DNA of 64,000 nt from UBA1672 sp033851915 (GTDB lineage Bacteria; Pseudomonadota; Alphaproteobacteria; Micavibrionales; Micavibrionaceae): NCBI GenBank assembly GCA_033851915.1, contig JAWSVM010000001.1, positions 496,001-560,000 of the forward strand, given 5' to 3'. Under the pieces are notes generated by a model. The model saw only the letters and a list, made by a program, of their open reading frames with translations, was not told the origin of the DNA and searched no databases. The position numbers and the translations under genes are program-made. Positions 33,154-42,676 of the stretch are shown piece by piece; position 1 is the first letter of the stretch; each line of letters begins with the position of its first letter.

Positions 33154-33913
33154 TGACAGCGAGTACTTTTTCAACGAGGCCGCCTTGGCTGACAGGTTTT
33201 GAGATTGGCTCAAAATGAGATTCTTTACGAAGTTCTGATAATATTTTTGAATCTTTAGAGCCGGTCATAAACAATATCGGAATTTCCGATGTGCTGTAAA
33301 TTTGGCGAATAACCCGATTGATATCAAGACCATTTGCATCGGGCATATAGTAATCCAATAAAATCAAATTAGGTTTATGATGCTCGAGTTCTTCCAGTGT
33401 GTTCATTGGGCTTTCCACAAAGCGCAGACGGATGTTTTCCGGTTCTAAAAATTTTTGGCATAATTTTAGTGTTAACGGGTCATCATCAACAATCAAAACA
33501 TCATGTATCGTTTGTTTTTCCAGCCCAAAGGCTTTCGCAATTTTTTTGCTTAATTCATTCGCATCAAGTGGCTTTAGAATAAAAGCGCTTACGTTCGCCT
33601 TAACAGCTTTCAGCCGTGTCGCCATATCATTCTTGCTGCTAATGGCGAAAATTTTCAGGTCTTGGGTATCCTGCGTCACAGGAAGGTCGATGAAATCGAA
33701 ATGATCCATATCTATAACAAGCGCAGCCGGATAAGCCGCCCCGTTTTCTATGGCGGATTTAAGGGCTTTAATTGTATGATAGATGTTGACGTGGAAACCA
33801 TTTTTTTGCAGCCGTACCAGCATAGCTTCAGCCAGTAAGTTGTCATTGACCAAAAAGGCCATCTGTTTTTTTGTGCTGGTTTCCGGTCTGATATAGTGTT
33901 CAGGTGTGAGCAT
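33146..33913 (-). CDS. Two-receiver response regulator, first receiver divergent
   Basis: 255 aa. Receiver 1 (about 17-130) lacks the usual acidic pair (FLVNDNLL) but keeps an Asp in LVIDMD and the Lys in ILKPLD. Receiver 2 (about 137-255) is canonical, with VLIVDDDPLTL, LLDYYMPDANG, LFMTGS and ISKPVS. There is no output domain. The start overlaps the end of the epimerase gene by 14 bases, so both are read from the sigma-54-like promoter at 34908. The end overlaps the convergent regulator gene by 8 bases. Confidence 0.85.
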   Translation of the reverse strand: MLTPEHYIRPETSTKKQMAFLVNDNLLAEAMLVRLQKNGFHVNIYHTIKALKSAIENGAAYPAALVIDMDHFDFIDLPVTQDTQDLKIFAISSKNDMATRLKAVKANVSAFILKPLDANELSKKIAKAFGLEKQTIHDVLIVDDDPLTLKLCQKFLEPENIRLRFVESPMNTLEELEHHKPNLILLDYYMPDANGLDINRVIRQIYSTSEIPILFMTGSKDSKILSELRKESHFEPISKPVSQGGLVEKVLAVIT

Positions 33914-34883
33914 GGCTATCTCCTTTTGTTGTATTTACGAGGTTTATATTCATGTCGTGCATCATATGAGAGAGGACAGCCTCTAAGCCTTCCCCGATAC
34001 GAGTCTCGGCTTTAATGTGAAAAGTGCGTTCAATTTTATCCGGTGAGCCGAGGGAGAGGTGGATATCACCAACGCGAGCGGGAAAATGTTCTATGTCTGG
34101 ATCGGATGATGTAATGTTAATCATGGTATTGGCCAGCTCTTTAATCGTTGTCTGAACGCCGGTGCACACATTGAAAATATCATGTTCGTTGTGACAGGAC
34201 TTCATGCCGGTCATCAAAAAACGAATAACATCACCGACATAGATGAAATCACGTGTTTGCGATCCATCCCCGAAAATATGGATGGTTTTCTGATTTAAAA
34301 TGCAATCGGCAAAAATTGATATGACGCCGGAATAGGGTGATTTTGGATCTTGCCGTGGGCCGTAAACATTGAAAAAGCGAAACCCGTAATTGGGCACTTT
34401 ATGAACCAGGTTAGCGATGCGGCCATGTAACTCACAACCGAGTTTATCCGCGCCATAAGCCGTAATCGGGCCGGGGCGTTCCGCTTCGGATAATGGCACA
34501 CAGGCATTATCACCATATATGGCGGCAGAAGAAGCAAACATCACAGGTACGGCCTTACCATTTTTTGCATGTGCTGCGGCCTCGAAAATATTGATTGTGC
34601 CAGTGAGGTTCGTTTGGTGTGTTAGCGACCATTCTTCATTAGATTTTTGTACCGAGGCAATCGCTGCCAGATGAAAACATCCGTCGACGCTATCCATGGC
34701 TTGCGCGACATCCTCGGGAGTGCGTATGTCACCAATAACTAATTCGGCTCTTGGGTGCAGGTTTTCTGTTTTTCCTGTCGATAAATTATCCAAAACGACC
34801 ACTTCATACCCTGCGGCAATCAGGGCATCTGTCAAGTTAGAGCCAATAAATCCGCAACCACCAGTCACACAGTATTTTGTCAT
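33900..34883 (-). CDS. NAD-dependent nucleotide-sugar epimerase
   Basis: 327 aa, extended SDR family. The Rossmann motif VTGGCGFIGSNL is at the N-terminus, followed by DNLSTG, HLAAIASV, SSAAIYGDN, the catalytic YGADK (Tyr-x-x-x-Lys) and FRFFNVYGPRQDP. This is the UDP-glucose/UDP-GlcNAc 4-epimerase group, which interconverts gluco and galacto sugars for polysaccharide. First gene of a minus-strand unit with the two-receiver regulator; AGGAG precedes the ATG. Confidence 0.88.
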   Translation of the reverse strand: MTKYCVTGGCGFIGSNLTDALIAAGYEVVVLDNLSTGKTENLHPRAELVIGDIRTPEDVAQAMDSVDGCFHLAAIASVQKSNEEWSLTHQTNLTGTINIFEAAAHAKNGKAVPVMFASSAAIYGDNACVPLSEAERPGPITAYGADKLGCELHGRIANLVHKVPNYGFRFFNVYGPRQDPKSPYSGVISIFADCILNQKTIHIFGDGSQTRDFIYVGDVIRFLMTGMKSCHNEHDIFNVCTGVQTTIKELANTMINITSSDPDIEHFPARVGDIHLSLGSPDKIERTFHIKAETRIGEGLEAVLSHMMHDMNINLVNTTKGDSHAHT

Positions 34884-34907
34884 AACAGTCTCCTTTACTG
34901 TTTATAT

Positions 34908-34923
34908 GGCAAATATCGTGCCG
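34908..34923 (-). promoter_or_regulatory. Sigma-54-like promoter for the epimerase unit
   Basis: Minus strand CGGCACGATATTTGCC, GG-N10-GC, with GGCAC at -24. Divergent from the promoter at 35063. Confidence 0.7.
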
Positions 34924-35062
34924 ATCACGTTTGAATGAAATATCAAGGCGTTAAGCCTTTTTCAGGTTTACAATCAGCCTGCTTTTTGTCGTTTTGACTC
35001 TTATGTTGCGAGAAATAGGCATTCCGGTTTTGAAAAACCAAGCCTTTTCAATGGTTTTGCTT

Positions 35063-35078
35063 CGGCATTGCTTTTGCA
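35063..35078 (+). promoter_or_regulatory. Sigma-54-like promoter for the glycosyltransferase-exosortase operon
   Basis: CGGCATTGCTTTTGCA, GG-N10-GC. The expected start near 35089 excludes the upstream in-frame ATG at 35068 and supports translation from 35110. Confidence 0.75.
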
Positions 35079-35109
35079 CCTCTCTGTTGAAAGCAAAGGA
35101 AGAGGGCTT

Positions 35110-36180
35110 ATGAAAAATCGTAATTATACAAACCAGATATGGCAGGTGGTCGACAGTCGTGCCTATGGTGGTATTGAAGGCCATATATTTTATTTGGCCA
35201 GTGCCTTGGTTCAAAAACAACGCCATGTTTGTGTCGTGTTTATGAATGATTACGGCTTGCATCCGCTTGAGCAAAAACTACGGGACAAGAATATTCCTTA
35301 TATGAAATGCGCAGGCATCGTGGATTTTATGAAACATGTGCGTATGTTCAGACCCAGTGCCATTCATAGCCATGGCTATAAAGGTAATCTCGTATCAAGA
35401 CTTGCGGGTAAGCTCTATGATATTCCGACGATATCCAGTTATCACGCTGGCGATTGTGAAACGTTGAGGTTAAAACTTTACACGACTCTGGATCGCAGAA
35501 CAGCATTTCTAAGCCAGCCTGTGGCTGTGAATGAATTCATTGCACAAACTTTGACAGGCGAGCCGCAGGTCATTGATAATTTTGTACCCTTGCCACCGCA
35601 TCATAAAAGTATCAACCGTATTCAAAATATTGGTTTTGTCGGTCGTCTAAGCCATGAGAAAGCACCGGATCGTTTTATTGATTTAGCATCATGTTTTCCT
35701 GAAATGATCTTTCATATATTTGGTGATGGACCGATGAAAGCAGATTTAAAATGTCTTGCCCCTCACAATGTTAAATTTCACGGTCATGTGCAGGACATGG
35801 AACCAGCATGGAAGACCATAGATATCTTATGCATGCCCTCGCGTAAGGAAGGTTTACCAATGGCTGCACTTGAGGCGATGGCTTATGGCGTTCCGGTTCT
35901 GGCTTATGGCGCAGGCGCGTTGCCAAAGCTTATTGATCACAATGTGAATGGCTGGGTATTACCCTTGCCTGCAGAACGTCAGGTCAATGCGCAGGATATG
36001 GAAGTTGTTCTACGGCGCTTAATAATTCCTCGCGCCAAAGCCTGCGGTAAATATGCGCGAAAAACGATCAAAGAACATTATAGCCAGCACGCACTTATTT
36101 CTAGTTTTCTAGATCTCTATGATGCACTTACGGTAAAGGCTGAATTAAAAATAGAAAGCACGTCCTATGCCGCGCCTTAA
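35110..36180 (+). CDS. GT4-family glycosyltransferase
   Basis: 356 aa from the ATG at 35110, preceded by GAAGAGGG. GT-B fold: acceptor domain with DSRAYGGIEGHIFYLASAL, AIHSHGYKGNLVSRLAG, then donor domain with IGFVGRLSHEKAPDRFI, FGDGPMKADL, DILCMPSRKEGLPMAALEAMAYGVPVLAYGAGALPKLI, which contains the E-x7-E signature of GT4 enzymes. It adds a sugar from a nucleotide donor to the growing repeat unit in the cytoplasm. First gene of the operon with the exosortase; its end overlaps that gene by 14 bases. Confidence 0.9.
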   Translation: MKNRNYTNQIWQVVDSRAYGGIEGHIFYLASALVQKQRHVCVVFMNDYGLHPLEQKLRDKNIPYMKCAGIVDFMKHVRMFRPSAIHSHGYKGNLVSRLAGKLYDIPTISSYHAGDCETLRLKLYTTLDRRTAFLSQPVAVNEFIAQTLTGEPQVIDNFVPLPPHHKSINRIQNIGFVGRLSHEKAPDRFIDLASCFPEMIFHIFGDGPMKADLKCLAPHNVKFHGHVQDMEPAWKTIDILCMPSRKEGLPMAALEAMAYGVPVLAYGAGALPKLIDHNVNGWVLPLPAERQVNAQDMEVVLRRLIIPRAKACGKYARKTIKEHYSQHALISSFLDLYDALTVKAELKIESTSYAAP

Positions 36181-37000
36181 ACTGTTCAGCATTGTTTTTG
36201 CACTGGGGCTGGTTAATGCCATGATCCGGCCTGTCCGTGAACATGTTATCGAGTTTGGTTTTGTTGATAGTCTTATTGGCGGGTTCGGAATCAGTTTTAT
36301 CGTCTGGTTCGGGATTTATTGCAGCTTTGATCTTTTGCGTAAATACTCGGATCAAAAAGCCAGCCGCAATGACTGGGCCATGGCATTTCTGACGATGGTC
36401 TTATTGCTGATCCCCAGTGCGTTTATGAGCTGGATTGCTTTGTCGATCTTTGCGGGATATTGCGGATTTTTTGTGTTTCAAAGCGTGACATTTGGGCGAA
36501 ATTCCTGCCTGATTATGCTTGCTGTTGCGCTGCGCGTGCCGGTATCTGATATTTGTCTGAAGCTGTCTGCTGATGCGTTATTGCAATTCGATGCGATGGC
36601 GACCTTGTCCCTGTTAAGCATGGTCTCGTCTGAAGCAACTCGGCAGGGTAATATCATTATTGGTGCTGGCGGGCATGAGTTGTTGATTATGACGGGGTGT
36701 GCCTCCTTCACTAATATATCGCTGGCATTCTTGCTGTGGTTTACTGTGGTACGTACGCAAATGTTGTGCTATCGCGCGGCTTTGACGCTATATATTGTCC
36801 CGCTCACCATCATTGTTATGGGCATTAATATCAGCCGTTTGTCACTGATGACACTCTCACAGGAACAGTATTTCTTTTATCATGACGGGCTGGGCGCAGA
36901 TATCGTCAATGCCTTGATTTTACTGGTGGCGCTGGGCATGGCATTTCTATCTGTTTACCTTGAAGAACGTAAGCACGGGGGTAAGGCATATGTGGTGTAG
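36167..37000 (+). CDS. Exosortase/archaeosortase-family protease-transpeptidase
   Basis: 277 aa, about seven or eight membrane helices. The catalytic triad of the family can be placed: Cys178 in IMTGCASFTN, Arg224 in MGINISRLSLM and His239 in FFYHDGLGAD. Exosortases cut C-terminal sorting signals of the PEP-CTERM kind and attach the protein to surface polymer. Two proteins in this cluster (38618 and 51238) end in the shared signal APAPLAGxGL plus a hydrophobic helix and basic residues, so they are the likely substrates. The gene lies between a glycosyltransferase and a small membrane-anchored protein. Confidence 0.8.
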   Translation: MPRLKLFSIVFALGLVNAMIRPVREHVIEFGFVDSLIGGFGISFIVWFGIYCSFDLLRKYSDQKASRNDWAMAFLTMVLLLIPSAFMSWIALSIFAGYCGFFVFQSVTFGRNSCLIMLAVALRVPVSDICLKLSADALLQFDAMATLSLLSMVSSEATRQGNIIIGAGGHELLIMTGCASFTNISLAFLLWFTVVRTQMLCYRAALTLYIVPLTIIVMGINISRLSLMTLSQEQYFFYHDGLGADIVNALILLVALGMAFLSVYLEERKHGGKAYVV

Positions 37001-37463
37001 ATACATACTTATTTCATTGCTTCTGTTTATCGGTGTCTCCGGCATAGCTTTGAAAATGACCGGACGTAATAATGTTGAGCGTTCTGATCAACGCGAAATC
37101 GAGCTTCTAACACAATATATGAGCGCGCGTGGTTTAATGCCTGCCGAGATGTTTGATCTAAATAATGAAGGCTCGTTTACCGCGCATGTTTATCGTCACA
37201 AAACCTGTGATGGCGGTTTGCTGATTAGTCCGATGTACCGCAACAGTGAGGCTGTTGACCTGTTTTCCCGGCAGGCCATATATCGAGATTACAGGATGGG
37301 TTCGGTATTTTATTCGCTTGATGGTGAAATATACGATGACTTTCCCACTCTGGATTTATGGCTTTTTCAGAAAATTAATGCTGTGAAGCGTATTGCCGGA
37401 TTAAGTGATGGGGGCATAAGCCCTGTATTAGCCATCCGTCGTTTTGGGCATTGTAAAAGGTAA
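36990..37463 (+). CDS. Exosortase-associated membrane-anchored protein, unknown family
   Basis: 157 aa from the ATG at 36990 (GGGGGTAAGG upstream), overlapping the exosortase end by 11 bases. One N-terminal hydrophobic helix (about 5-24), then a soluble extracytoplasmic domain with strands and helices (GSFTAHVYRHKTCDGGLLISPM, YRMGSVFYSLDGEIYDDFPTL). EpsI-like proteins often follow exosortases, and this could be a short relative, but the sequence match is not evident to me. The coupling suggests a job with the exosortase. Confidence 0.6.
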   Translation: MWCRYILISLLLFIGVSGIALKMTGRNNVERSDQREIELLTQYMSARGLMPAEMFDLNNEGSFTAHVYRHKTCDGGLLISPMYRNSEAVDLFSRQAIYRDYRMGSVFYSLDGEIYDDFPTLDLWLFQKINAVKRIAGLSDGGISPVLAIRRFGHCKR

Positions 37464-37472
37464 GGACAGACT

Positions 37473-38552
37473 ATGAGCTTGCAAAATAGACTTCCTTCGC
37501 TCGATGGTTTACGGGCTTTTTCAATTATATTGGTTTGTATCGGGCATATTGCGGGTACGGTTGGCGCGCCGGATTTCCTCTTGCCGTTACATAGTCTTGG
37601 CAATTTTGGCGTGAAGATATTCTTCGTGATTTCCGGTTTCTTGATTACGTATTTGTTGCTGATAGAGCGTGAGAAAACCGGTTCTATCAATTTAAAACAA
37701 TTCTATATCCGGCGTACGTTCCGTTTGTTTCCTGCCTTTTATTTCTTCGTGGCTTGCATGGCGGCGGCGCATTATTTGGGCTGGATTGAGCTGTGGAAGG
37801 GGGATTTGTTCCATGCTGCGACCTATACGATGAATTACCATCATGAGCGCGCATGGTGGCTGAACCACACATGGTCGCTGGCGGTTGAGGAGCAATTTTA
37901 TCTGCTGTGGCCGTTGGTGCTTTTGTTCATAGGAAAGCTGGATGCGCGTAAAATTGCGGTGATTGTCGTGTGCACTGTGCCGTTTATCAGAGCCGTGATG
38001 TGGTATGGGTTTGAGGCTCCGCCCTCTGCGATGACCCGTGAATTTCAGGCTGTTGCGGATGCGCTGGCGACCGGATGTGTACTGGCTTATTTCTATAAGG
38101 GCGGGCGGGATATGCCCCCGTGGATTAACAGATGGTTCAAAAGTATTTGGTTTTATTGCGTGCCACTCTCTATGTTTGTTATTCCCCTCATCATGATGAA
38201 GTTCAGTCCGGCCATGTTTTATATTATTGGGCAGAGTGTCATTAATTTATGCGCTGCTGCAATAATTTGGAGATTCATGAATGTGCGCAAAGGGCTTCCT
38301 TTTAAGGTACTGAACTGCGCACCTGCCATTTGGCTCGGCGGCTTGAGCTATTCCCTCTATCTTTGGCAGGAGCCATTCCTGAATTCATGGGTTAGAGATT
38401 GGTATGCGATCTGGCCTATGAACATTGTTCTGACCTTCATGTTTGCGATTTTCTCATTCTACGTGATTGAAAAACCATTCTTGAAAATACGTAAGAATTT
38501 TACGCATGCCAAACAAAACATATCCGGAATTATCTTAAATGCTGCGGAATAA
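37473..38552 (+). CDS. Acyltransferase 3 (OafA/YrhL-type) membrane protein
   Basis: 359 aa with about ten membrane helices. The N-terminal motif LPSLDGLRAFSIILVCIGHIAG with the conserved Arg and His, then KIFFVISGFLITYLL, IRRTFRLFPAFYFF and HTWSLAVEEQFYLLWPL are the acyltransferase-3 signature. These proteins O-acylate extracellular glycans from cytoplasmic acyl-CoA. It probably decorates the EPS and is the last gene of the 35110 operon; a sigma-54-like promoter for the next gene overlaps its stop. Confidence 0.92.
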   Translation: MSLQNRLPSLDGLRAFSIILVCIGHIAGTVGAPDFLLPLHSLGNFGVKIFFVISGFLITYLLLIEREKTGSINLKQFYIRRTFRLFPAFYFFVACMAAAHYLGWIELWKGDLFHAATYTMNYHHERAWWLNHTWSLAVEEQFYLLWPLVLLFIGKLDARKIAVIVVCTVPFIRAVMWYGFEAPPSAMTREFQAVADALATGCVLAYFYKGGRDMPPWINRWFKSIWFYCVPLSMFVIPLIMMKFSPAMFYIIGQSVINLCAAAIIWRFMNVRKGLPFKVLNCAPAIWLGGLSYSLYLWQEPFLNSWVRDWYAIWPMNIVLTFMFAIFSFYVIEKPFLKIRKNFTHAKQNISGIILNAAE

Positions 38553-38560
38553 AACTTGCA
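38545..38560 (+). promoter_or_regulatory. Weaker sigma-54-like promoter for the DUF4114 surface protein
   Basis: GCGGAATAAAACTTGCA region: GG-N10-GC with a good TTGCA but a poor -24 element. It overlaps the end of the acyltransferase gene. A half-site TTTCTCA lies at 38450. Confidence 0.45.
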
Positions 38561-38617
38561 ACGCTCCTAACTGTCTATGGATTTTGACCCTGTTTTTAAC
38601 AAAGTGAGAATCAAAAT

Positions 38618-39595
38618 ATGAAAAAAATTCTATTTATGAGCTCATGTTCAGCAATTTTGGTGTTCTATGGCGGCGAAAATGCTTTGGCGCAAAATTATCT
38701 GGATGAAGTACCGGCAAGCGTAGAGAATCACTCTGTATCGCCGGAACTTTTGCAAACCATTACTGATGCTCTGCCAGAGGAACGCGGGCAAATTGATCCA
38801 AACTTCCTCAATCAAGCTTATGATCCCAATATTAGTCTGGGTTTAGATTCACAGCTTTCCATTACTTTTATTGATGAAGGGGCGGGCTATCGTAATTCTC
38901 TGGGGTATTTTTCCTACACAAATGACAGTTTTTCCGGTTTGAGTTTTGGAGATATAGATACAGATAATTCCGGCAGGATTTCAACCAGCGAGATTGGCTC
39001 TGTTGGTGGTGTAAGCGCTAGTATGGTTTTTCCAAATTCTTCTAAATTAGGCAGTGGCGGATTGCTAAATCAGGGGGATACCTATGTGTTTGGCGGCGGA
39101 TCGTTTGCCTTCACCGAAGACAGCTGGGAAATCACAGATGGAACGGTTTTTGATGCCGGTACAAATATTGGTTTCTTTTTAGCCGCTAATGCCTGGAATG
39201 ACTATGGCAGTGTAGGCACGGTGGATGGTTGGGATGGAACGGCTGGAGATCCTAATACTTATTATTCACTTGATTTTCTTAACCCTGAAAATGATTCTGG
39301 CGCAACTATTGATACCGTGGATTATAACACGCGGCATGTCGCTCTAGCCTTTGAATCCGAGGATCGGAACACCCTGATCATGGGGTTTGAAGACCTTCAT
39401 CGACTTTACGGCAGTGACGATGACTTTAATGATGCGGTCTTTTTGGTGCGCTCTGATCCAACGGGAGCAATGGCGGGTACGAATATTGAGGTTTATTCCG
39501 CGCCGGCGCCGTTGGCCGGAGGTGGGTTGATTAGTTTAGCGCTTTTATTGCTCACCAGTTTAATCAAAAAGACTGGCCTATGTTTTGCAATTTAA
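38618..39595 (+). CDS. Secreted DUF4114 protein with exosortase-type sorting signal
   Basis: 325 aa. The signal peptide ends around GENALAQ. The middle has DIDTDNSGRIS, a calcium-binding-like loop, and LIMGFEDLHRLYGSDDDFNDAVFLV, the DUF4114 motif. The C-terminus is EVYSAPAPLAGGGLISLALLLLTSLIKK (quoted in part): a PxPLAG motif, hydrophobic helix and basic residues, which is the layout of a PEP-CTERM-like signal. The same motif ends the protein at 51238. It is probably exported, cut by the exosortase at 36167 and anchored to or released with the EPS. Confidence 0.8.
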   Translation: MKKILFMSSCSAILVFYGGENALAQNYLDEVPASVENHSVSPELLQTITDALPEERGQIDPNFLNQAYDPNISLGLDSQLSITFIDEGAGYRNSLGYFSYTNDSFSGLSFGDIDTDNSGRISTSEIGSVGGVSASMVFPNSSKLGSGGLLNQGDTYVFGGGSFAFTEDSWEITDGTVFDAGTNIGFFLAANAWNDYGSVGTVDGWDGTAGDPNTYYSLDFLNPENDSGATIDTVDYNTRHVALAFESEDRNTLIMGFEDLHRLYGSDDDFNDAVFLVRSDPTGAMAGTNIEVYSAPAPLAGGGLISLALLLLTSLIKKTGLCFAI

Positions 39596-39722
39596 ACTAT
39601 ATAAATGTCGAAAACATGGGTTTGGGATGTGTTTTTAGACAAAATGAGAATTAAAATGAGAATATATGCAGTTTTTAAATGTTTAACCCACCCTAAGACC
39701 CAAACTCAAAAAGGGATGATGG

Positions 39723-41204
39723 ATGAAAAGTACACCAAAGAATATGAAAGATCGTTTTTACAGTAAGTTTTTTGGTTTCATTCCCCTCTCTCTGCGCCAG
39801 AGCATGCTATATGCTCTGGCTCTTTTTTTCTCCAAAGGGGTTGGGTTCTTGATGATTCCGGTTTTTACGCATTTTCTGGAACCTGCCGATTACGGACGTT
39901 TGGATATTTTGCAAACTTTAGCGGATTTACTCAGCGTGGTTTTAATTATGGGCCTGAGTGATTCGCTGTTTAAATTCTACGGTGAAGCCAAAACAGCAGA
40001 CGAGAAAAGCCGCGTTGCTGCCAATATTTTTGGCATGGCCTTGCTTATCTGTGTGGTGAGTACAATCTTGCTGCAACTCTTCGCGCCGTTGATTGGTGGT
40101 TTTTTACCCGGCGATGTAAGTCTTTGGCAAACGCGTTTTATCCTGCTTAGTCTAAGCGTATCTACCTGCCTTCTCATTCCGCTATGTTGGTACCGTATGA
40201 AGGATGATGCGGGTGCATATTTTAGTGCCACCACAGGGCGTGTCGTGATGCAGGCCGGATTATCTGTAGCGCTGCTTTATACTGGGTTTGGTGTAACCGG
40301 CGTTATGGCTGCGGGCGCGATCGCGTCATTATTCTGGGCGATAAAAACCTCGATTGATTTTCTCCGCGATCATGGCGCATCTTTTGATTTGAAGCAGTGG
40401 AGAAAGTTTTTTCTCTATGGCTCTCCTTTGATCTTGACCGGTCTGGCCGGATTTGTTCTGGGGAGCTTTGATCGCTGGATACTTGCCGATGCTGCGGGGC
40501 CTGAGGTAATGGCCAAATATGCGTTGGCGGCAAAGTTTGGATTACTCACAGCACTTTTAGTACAGCCCTTCGAACTTTGGTGGAACCCGAAACGTTTTGA
40601 AATTTTGAATATGCGTAATGGCGCGGCGCGGTGCGCTAAAAACATTTCAACCGGATTAATGATTGTCGCCTTGTCTGTCGTCTGTATTTCAACAGGCGCA
40701 CCATTGGCGATTATAATTATGACTCCGGTGGCCTATCACGATGCCATTGCTTATGTGCCTTTCCTCTGTGCGTTGACAGGCATTCATGCCGCAACCTTGC
40801 TGATGAATATCGGAATTTATAATGTGAAGGTCACCAAGTGGCCGGCGATTATTGATATGAGCGCGGCGGGCATTGCTTTAGCTGGTTATCTCATCCTAAT
40901 TCCACATTTTGCAGCATGGGGCGCGATTGGCGCGACAGCAATGGCATTAAGCCTGCGCTTCGCAGTCACGCTGGTTTTATCTCAGCGTATTGCGCCGTTG
41001 CCTTATAGAGGCCTTGCGCTGAGCGGTCTTGCCGTTTTGACGCTTATTGTGGTTGGTATATTGGCACAAGGATTTGACTTGTTATCACATATCGCAATAG
41101 GCGGAACGGGATTTTGTATTATCGTTCTTTATGCCTTGTATGTGGGTCTGCTTCCGCCTTTAAAATCAGTTATAAATATGGAGGCGAAAAAATGCAGCTT
41201 ATAA
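39723..41204 (+). CDS. Wzx-type polysaccharide flippase
   Basis: 493 aa with twelve or more membrane helices, MATE/MOP superfamily. N-terminal SMLYALALFFSKGVGFLMIPVFTHFLEPADYGRLDILQTLADL (quoted in part) is characteristic of polysaccharide biosynthesis flippases, which move lipid-linked repeat units across the inner membrane. It is followed by the polymerase/ligase gene with a 13-base overlap. The 127 bases before it contain TGAGAAT half-sites but no GG-N10-GC promoter that I can see, so it may be read from upstream. Confidence 0.9.
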   Translation: MKSTPKNMKDRFYSKFFGFIPLSLRQSMLYALALFFSKGVGFLMIPVFTHFLEPADYGRLDILQTLADLLSVVLIMGLSDSLFKFYGEAKTADEKSRVAANIFGMALLICVVSTILLQLFAPLIGGFLPGDVSLWQTRFILLSLSVSTCLLIPLCWYRMKDDAGAYFSATTGRVVMQAGLSVALLYTGFGVTGVMAAGAIASLFWAIKTSIDFLRDHGASFDLKQWRKFFLYGSPLILTGLAGFVLGSFDRWILADAAGPEVMAKYALAAKFGLLTALLVQPFELWWNPKRFEILNMRNGAARCAKNISTGLMIVALSVVCISTGAPLAIIIMTPVAYHDAIAYVPFLCALTGIHAATLLMNIGIYNVKVTKWPAIIDMSAAGIALAGYLILIPHFAAWGAIGATAMALSLRFAVTLVLSQRIAPLPYRGLALSGLAVLTLIVVGILAQGFDLLSHIAIGGTGFCIIVLYALYVGLLPPLKSVINMEAKKCSL

Positions 41205-42565
41205 AAGTGCCTCACATATCACTATATTCTTCAGGGGGGCAGGCCGTTCTGGCTGTAAGTGCGTGCGTCGTTATTGCTGCGCTGTGGAAGATGGGCGGAT
41301 ATATGTTTATTCCTCTTATGCTTGGGTTGATGCCGATTGCCGCAATCTTGATATTCAATAATGCATTTTTGGTGGTGCTGGGTTTTATTATTTTCTCGTT
41401 CTTCCGCATTCATGAGATTTTTCCGTTTTTGATGCCGTTTCGATTACCCGTGTTGTTGGCTATGGCTAGTTTTACCGCGCTGGGCTGGAATATATTTTCC
41501 GGCAAAATAAAAATCTTCTGGACGAGAGAGCTTAGCATTTTTGCCGTCTTCTTTATTGTCGTTGTCATGGGAGCTGTCCTTGCCACCAACCGTGCTGTGG
41601 CGTTTGATTCTCTAACGGGGACGTATGCAAAAATAGCAATTATTGTGCTGGCCATTGCTTGGATGACACAAAGCTTACGAGAATTTAAAATGGCGAGCCG
41701 CCTTATTTGCAGCTCCGGTATTATGGTGGCTTTAATTACGCTTTATAATTCCATGAACGGCATCGGTCTTGTTGAAGGGACGCGCGCTACTATAGGGCGG
41801 GATATTGGCTCTATGCTTGGTGATCCGAATGATCTGGCACTTGTTTTACTTTTTCCGGCGGCGTTTGGCCTCTCTTATGTGATGAGCCCCAAGATTAAAT
41901 GGCATGACCGTGTGCTGGGAATAACGACGATTGTGCTTATGTTTGTGTCTATTTTGGCAACGCAAAGTCGCGGTGGCTTGCTTGGTATTCTGGCGGTAGC
42001 AGGTGTTTTTGCATGGTATAAAGTGCCATCTAAAACGCTTTTGATTATTGGTGGTTTACTTGGCGCGACTATTCTTTTTGCGATTGCAGGTATTGATGAG
42101 CGTGCTTCGGGCGGCGCGCATGAAGTTGGTATGGATGAATCAGCAAAAGGCCGTCTTTATGCTTGGGAAGCTGCGTTCTGGATGGCGGTACATAATCCAC
42201 TGACAGGTGTTGGAATCAACAATTTTGTCTATAATTATTGGGATTACTCTCATTACTGGGATGGAAAAAATCATGCAGTGCACAGCACGTGGTTCGGTGT
42301 TCTGGCCGAGACGGGATTTCTGGGGTTTAGTCTGTTTGTTAGTTTGGTTGTTATCAGTGTGCGTAACATGATGCACGCGATTACGATACTGAAAGTCTTG
42401 CCGGATCACCCCTATCTTTACGCGATGGCTAAGGCACTTCTCGCTGGGTTTGCAGGGTTTTGTGCTTCAGGTACTTTTTTGACCATGGGGTTCATCTGGC
42501 CATTTTATATTATGTTCGGTTTATCTCTGGCACTTCGCCAAATTGTTTCTCAAATTGAGAAATAA
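41192..42565 (+). CDS. O-antigen polymerase/ligase (Wzy/WaaL family)
   Basis: 457 aa from the ATG at 41192 (GGAGG upstream). About eleven membrane helices and a large extracytoplasmic loop near residues 310-370 containing GRLYAWEAAFWMAVHNPLTGVGINNFVYNYW and HAVHSTWFGVLAETGFLGF. The conserved N-P-L-T-G-x-G and H-S-x-x motifs are those of the Wzy_C/O-antigen ligase domain. It polymerises repeat units or ligates them to a carrier in the periplasm. Coupled to the flippase by overlap. A perfect TTTCTCA-AAT-TGAGAAA palindrome lies in its last codons and belongs to the next promoter. Confidence 0.88.
   Translation: MQLIKVPHISLYSSGGQAVLAVSACVVIAALWKMGGYMFIPLMLGLMPIAAILIFNNAFLVVLGFIIFSFFRIHEIFPFLMPFRLPVLLAMASFTALGWNIFSGKIKIFWTRELSIFAVFFIVVVMGAVLATNRAVAFDSLTGTYAKIAIIVLAIAWMTQSLREFKMASRLICSSGIMVALITLYNSMNGIGLVEGTRATIGRDIGSMLGDPNDLALVLLFPAAFGLSYVMSPKIKWHDRVLGITTIVLMFVSILATQSRGGLLGILAVAGVFAWYKVPSKTLLIIGGLLGATILFAIAGIDERASGGAHEVGMDESAKGRLYAWEAAFWMAVHNPLTGVGINNFVYNYWDYSHYWDGKNHAVHSTWFGVLAETGFLGFSLFVSLVVISVRNMMHAITILKVLPDHPYLYAMAKALLAGFAGFCASGTFLTMGFIWPFYIMFGLSLALRQIVSQIEK
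42546..42562. promoter_or_regulatory. Candidate activator site (perfect palindrome) upstream of glmS
   Basis: TTTCTCA-AAT-TGAGAAA, identical in arms and spacing to 57525-57541 beside the NtrC-type regulator gene. It is 60 bases upstream of the sigma-54-like promoter at 42622. Confidence 0.7.
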
Positions 42566-42621
42566 CAATATATGTCTATCATGGCTATATTTTAATCCAT
42601 TGATTTTGTTGTATATTTGTT

Positions 42622-42637
42622 CGGCACATTCTTTGCA
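42622..42637 (+). promoter_or_regulatory. Sigma-54-like promoter for glmS
   Basis: CGGCACATTCTTTGCA, GG-N10-GC with GGCAC and TTGCA. Expected start about 42648, ahead of the ATG at 42677. Confidence 0.8.
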
Positions 42638-42676
42638 ATTATCAACATCATTAATTGTAGAATGGAGAATTTAATT

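Noticed and set aside
39596..39722. Sigma-54 promoter before the flippase gene
   Set aside because: TGAGAAT half-sites are present, but no GG-N10-GC sequence could be found in the interval.
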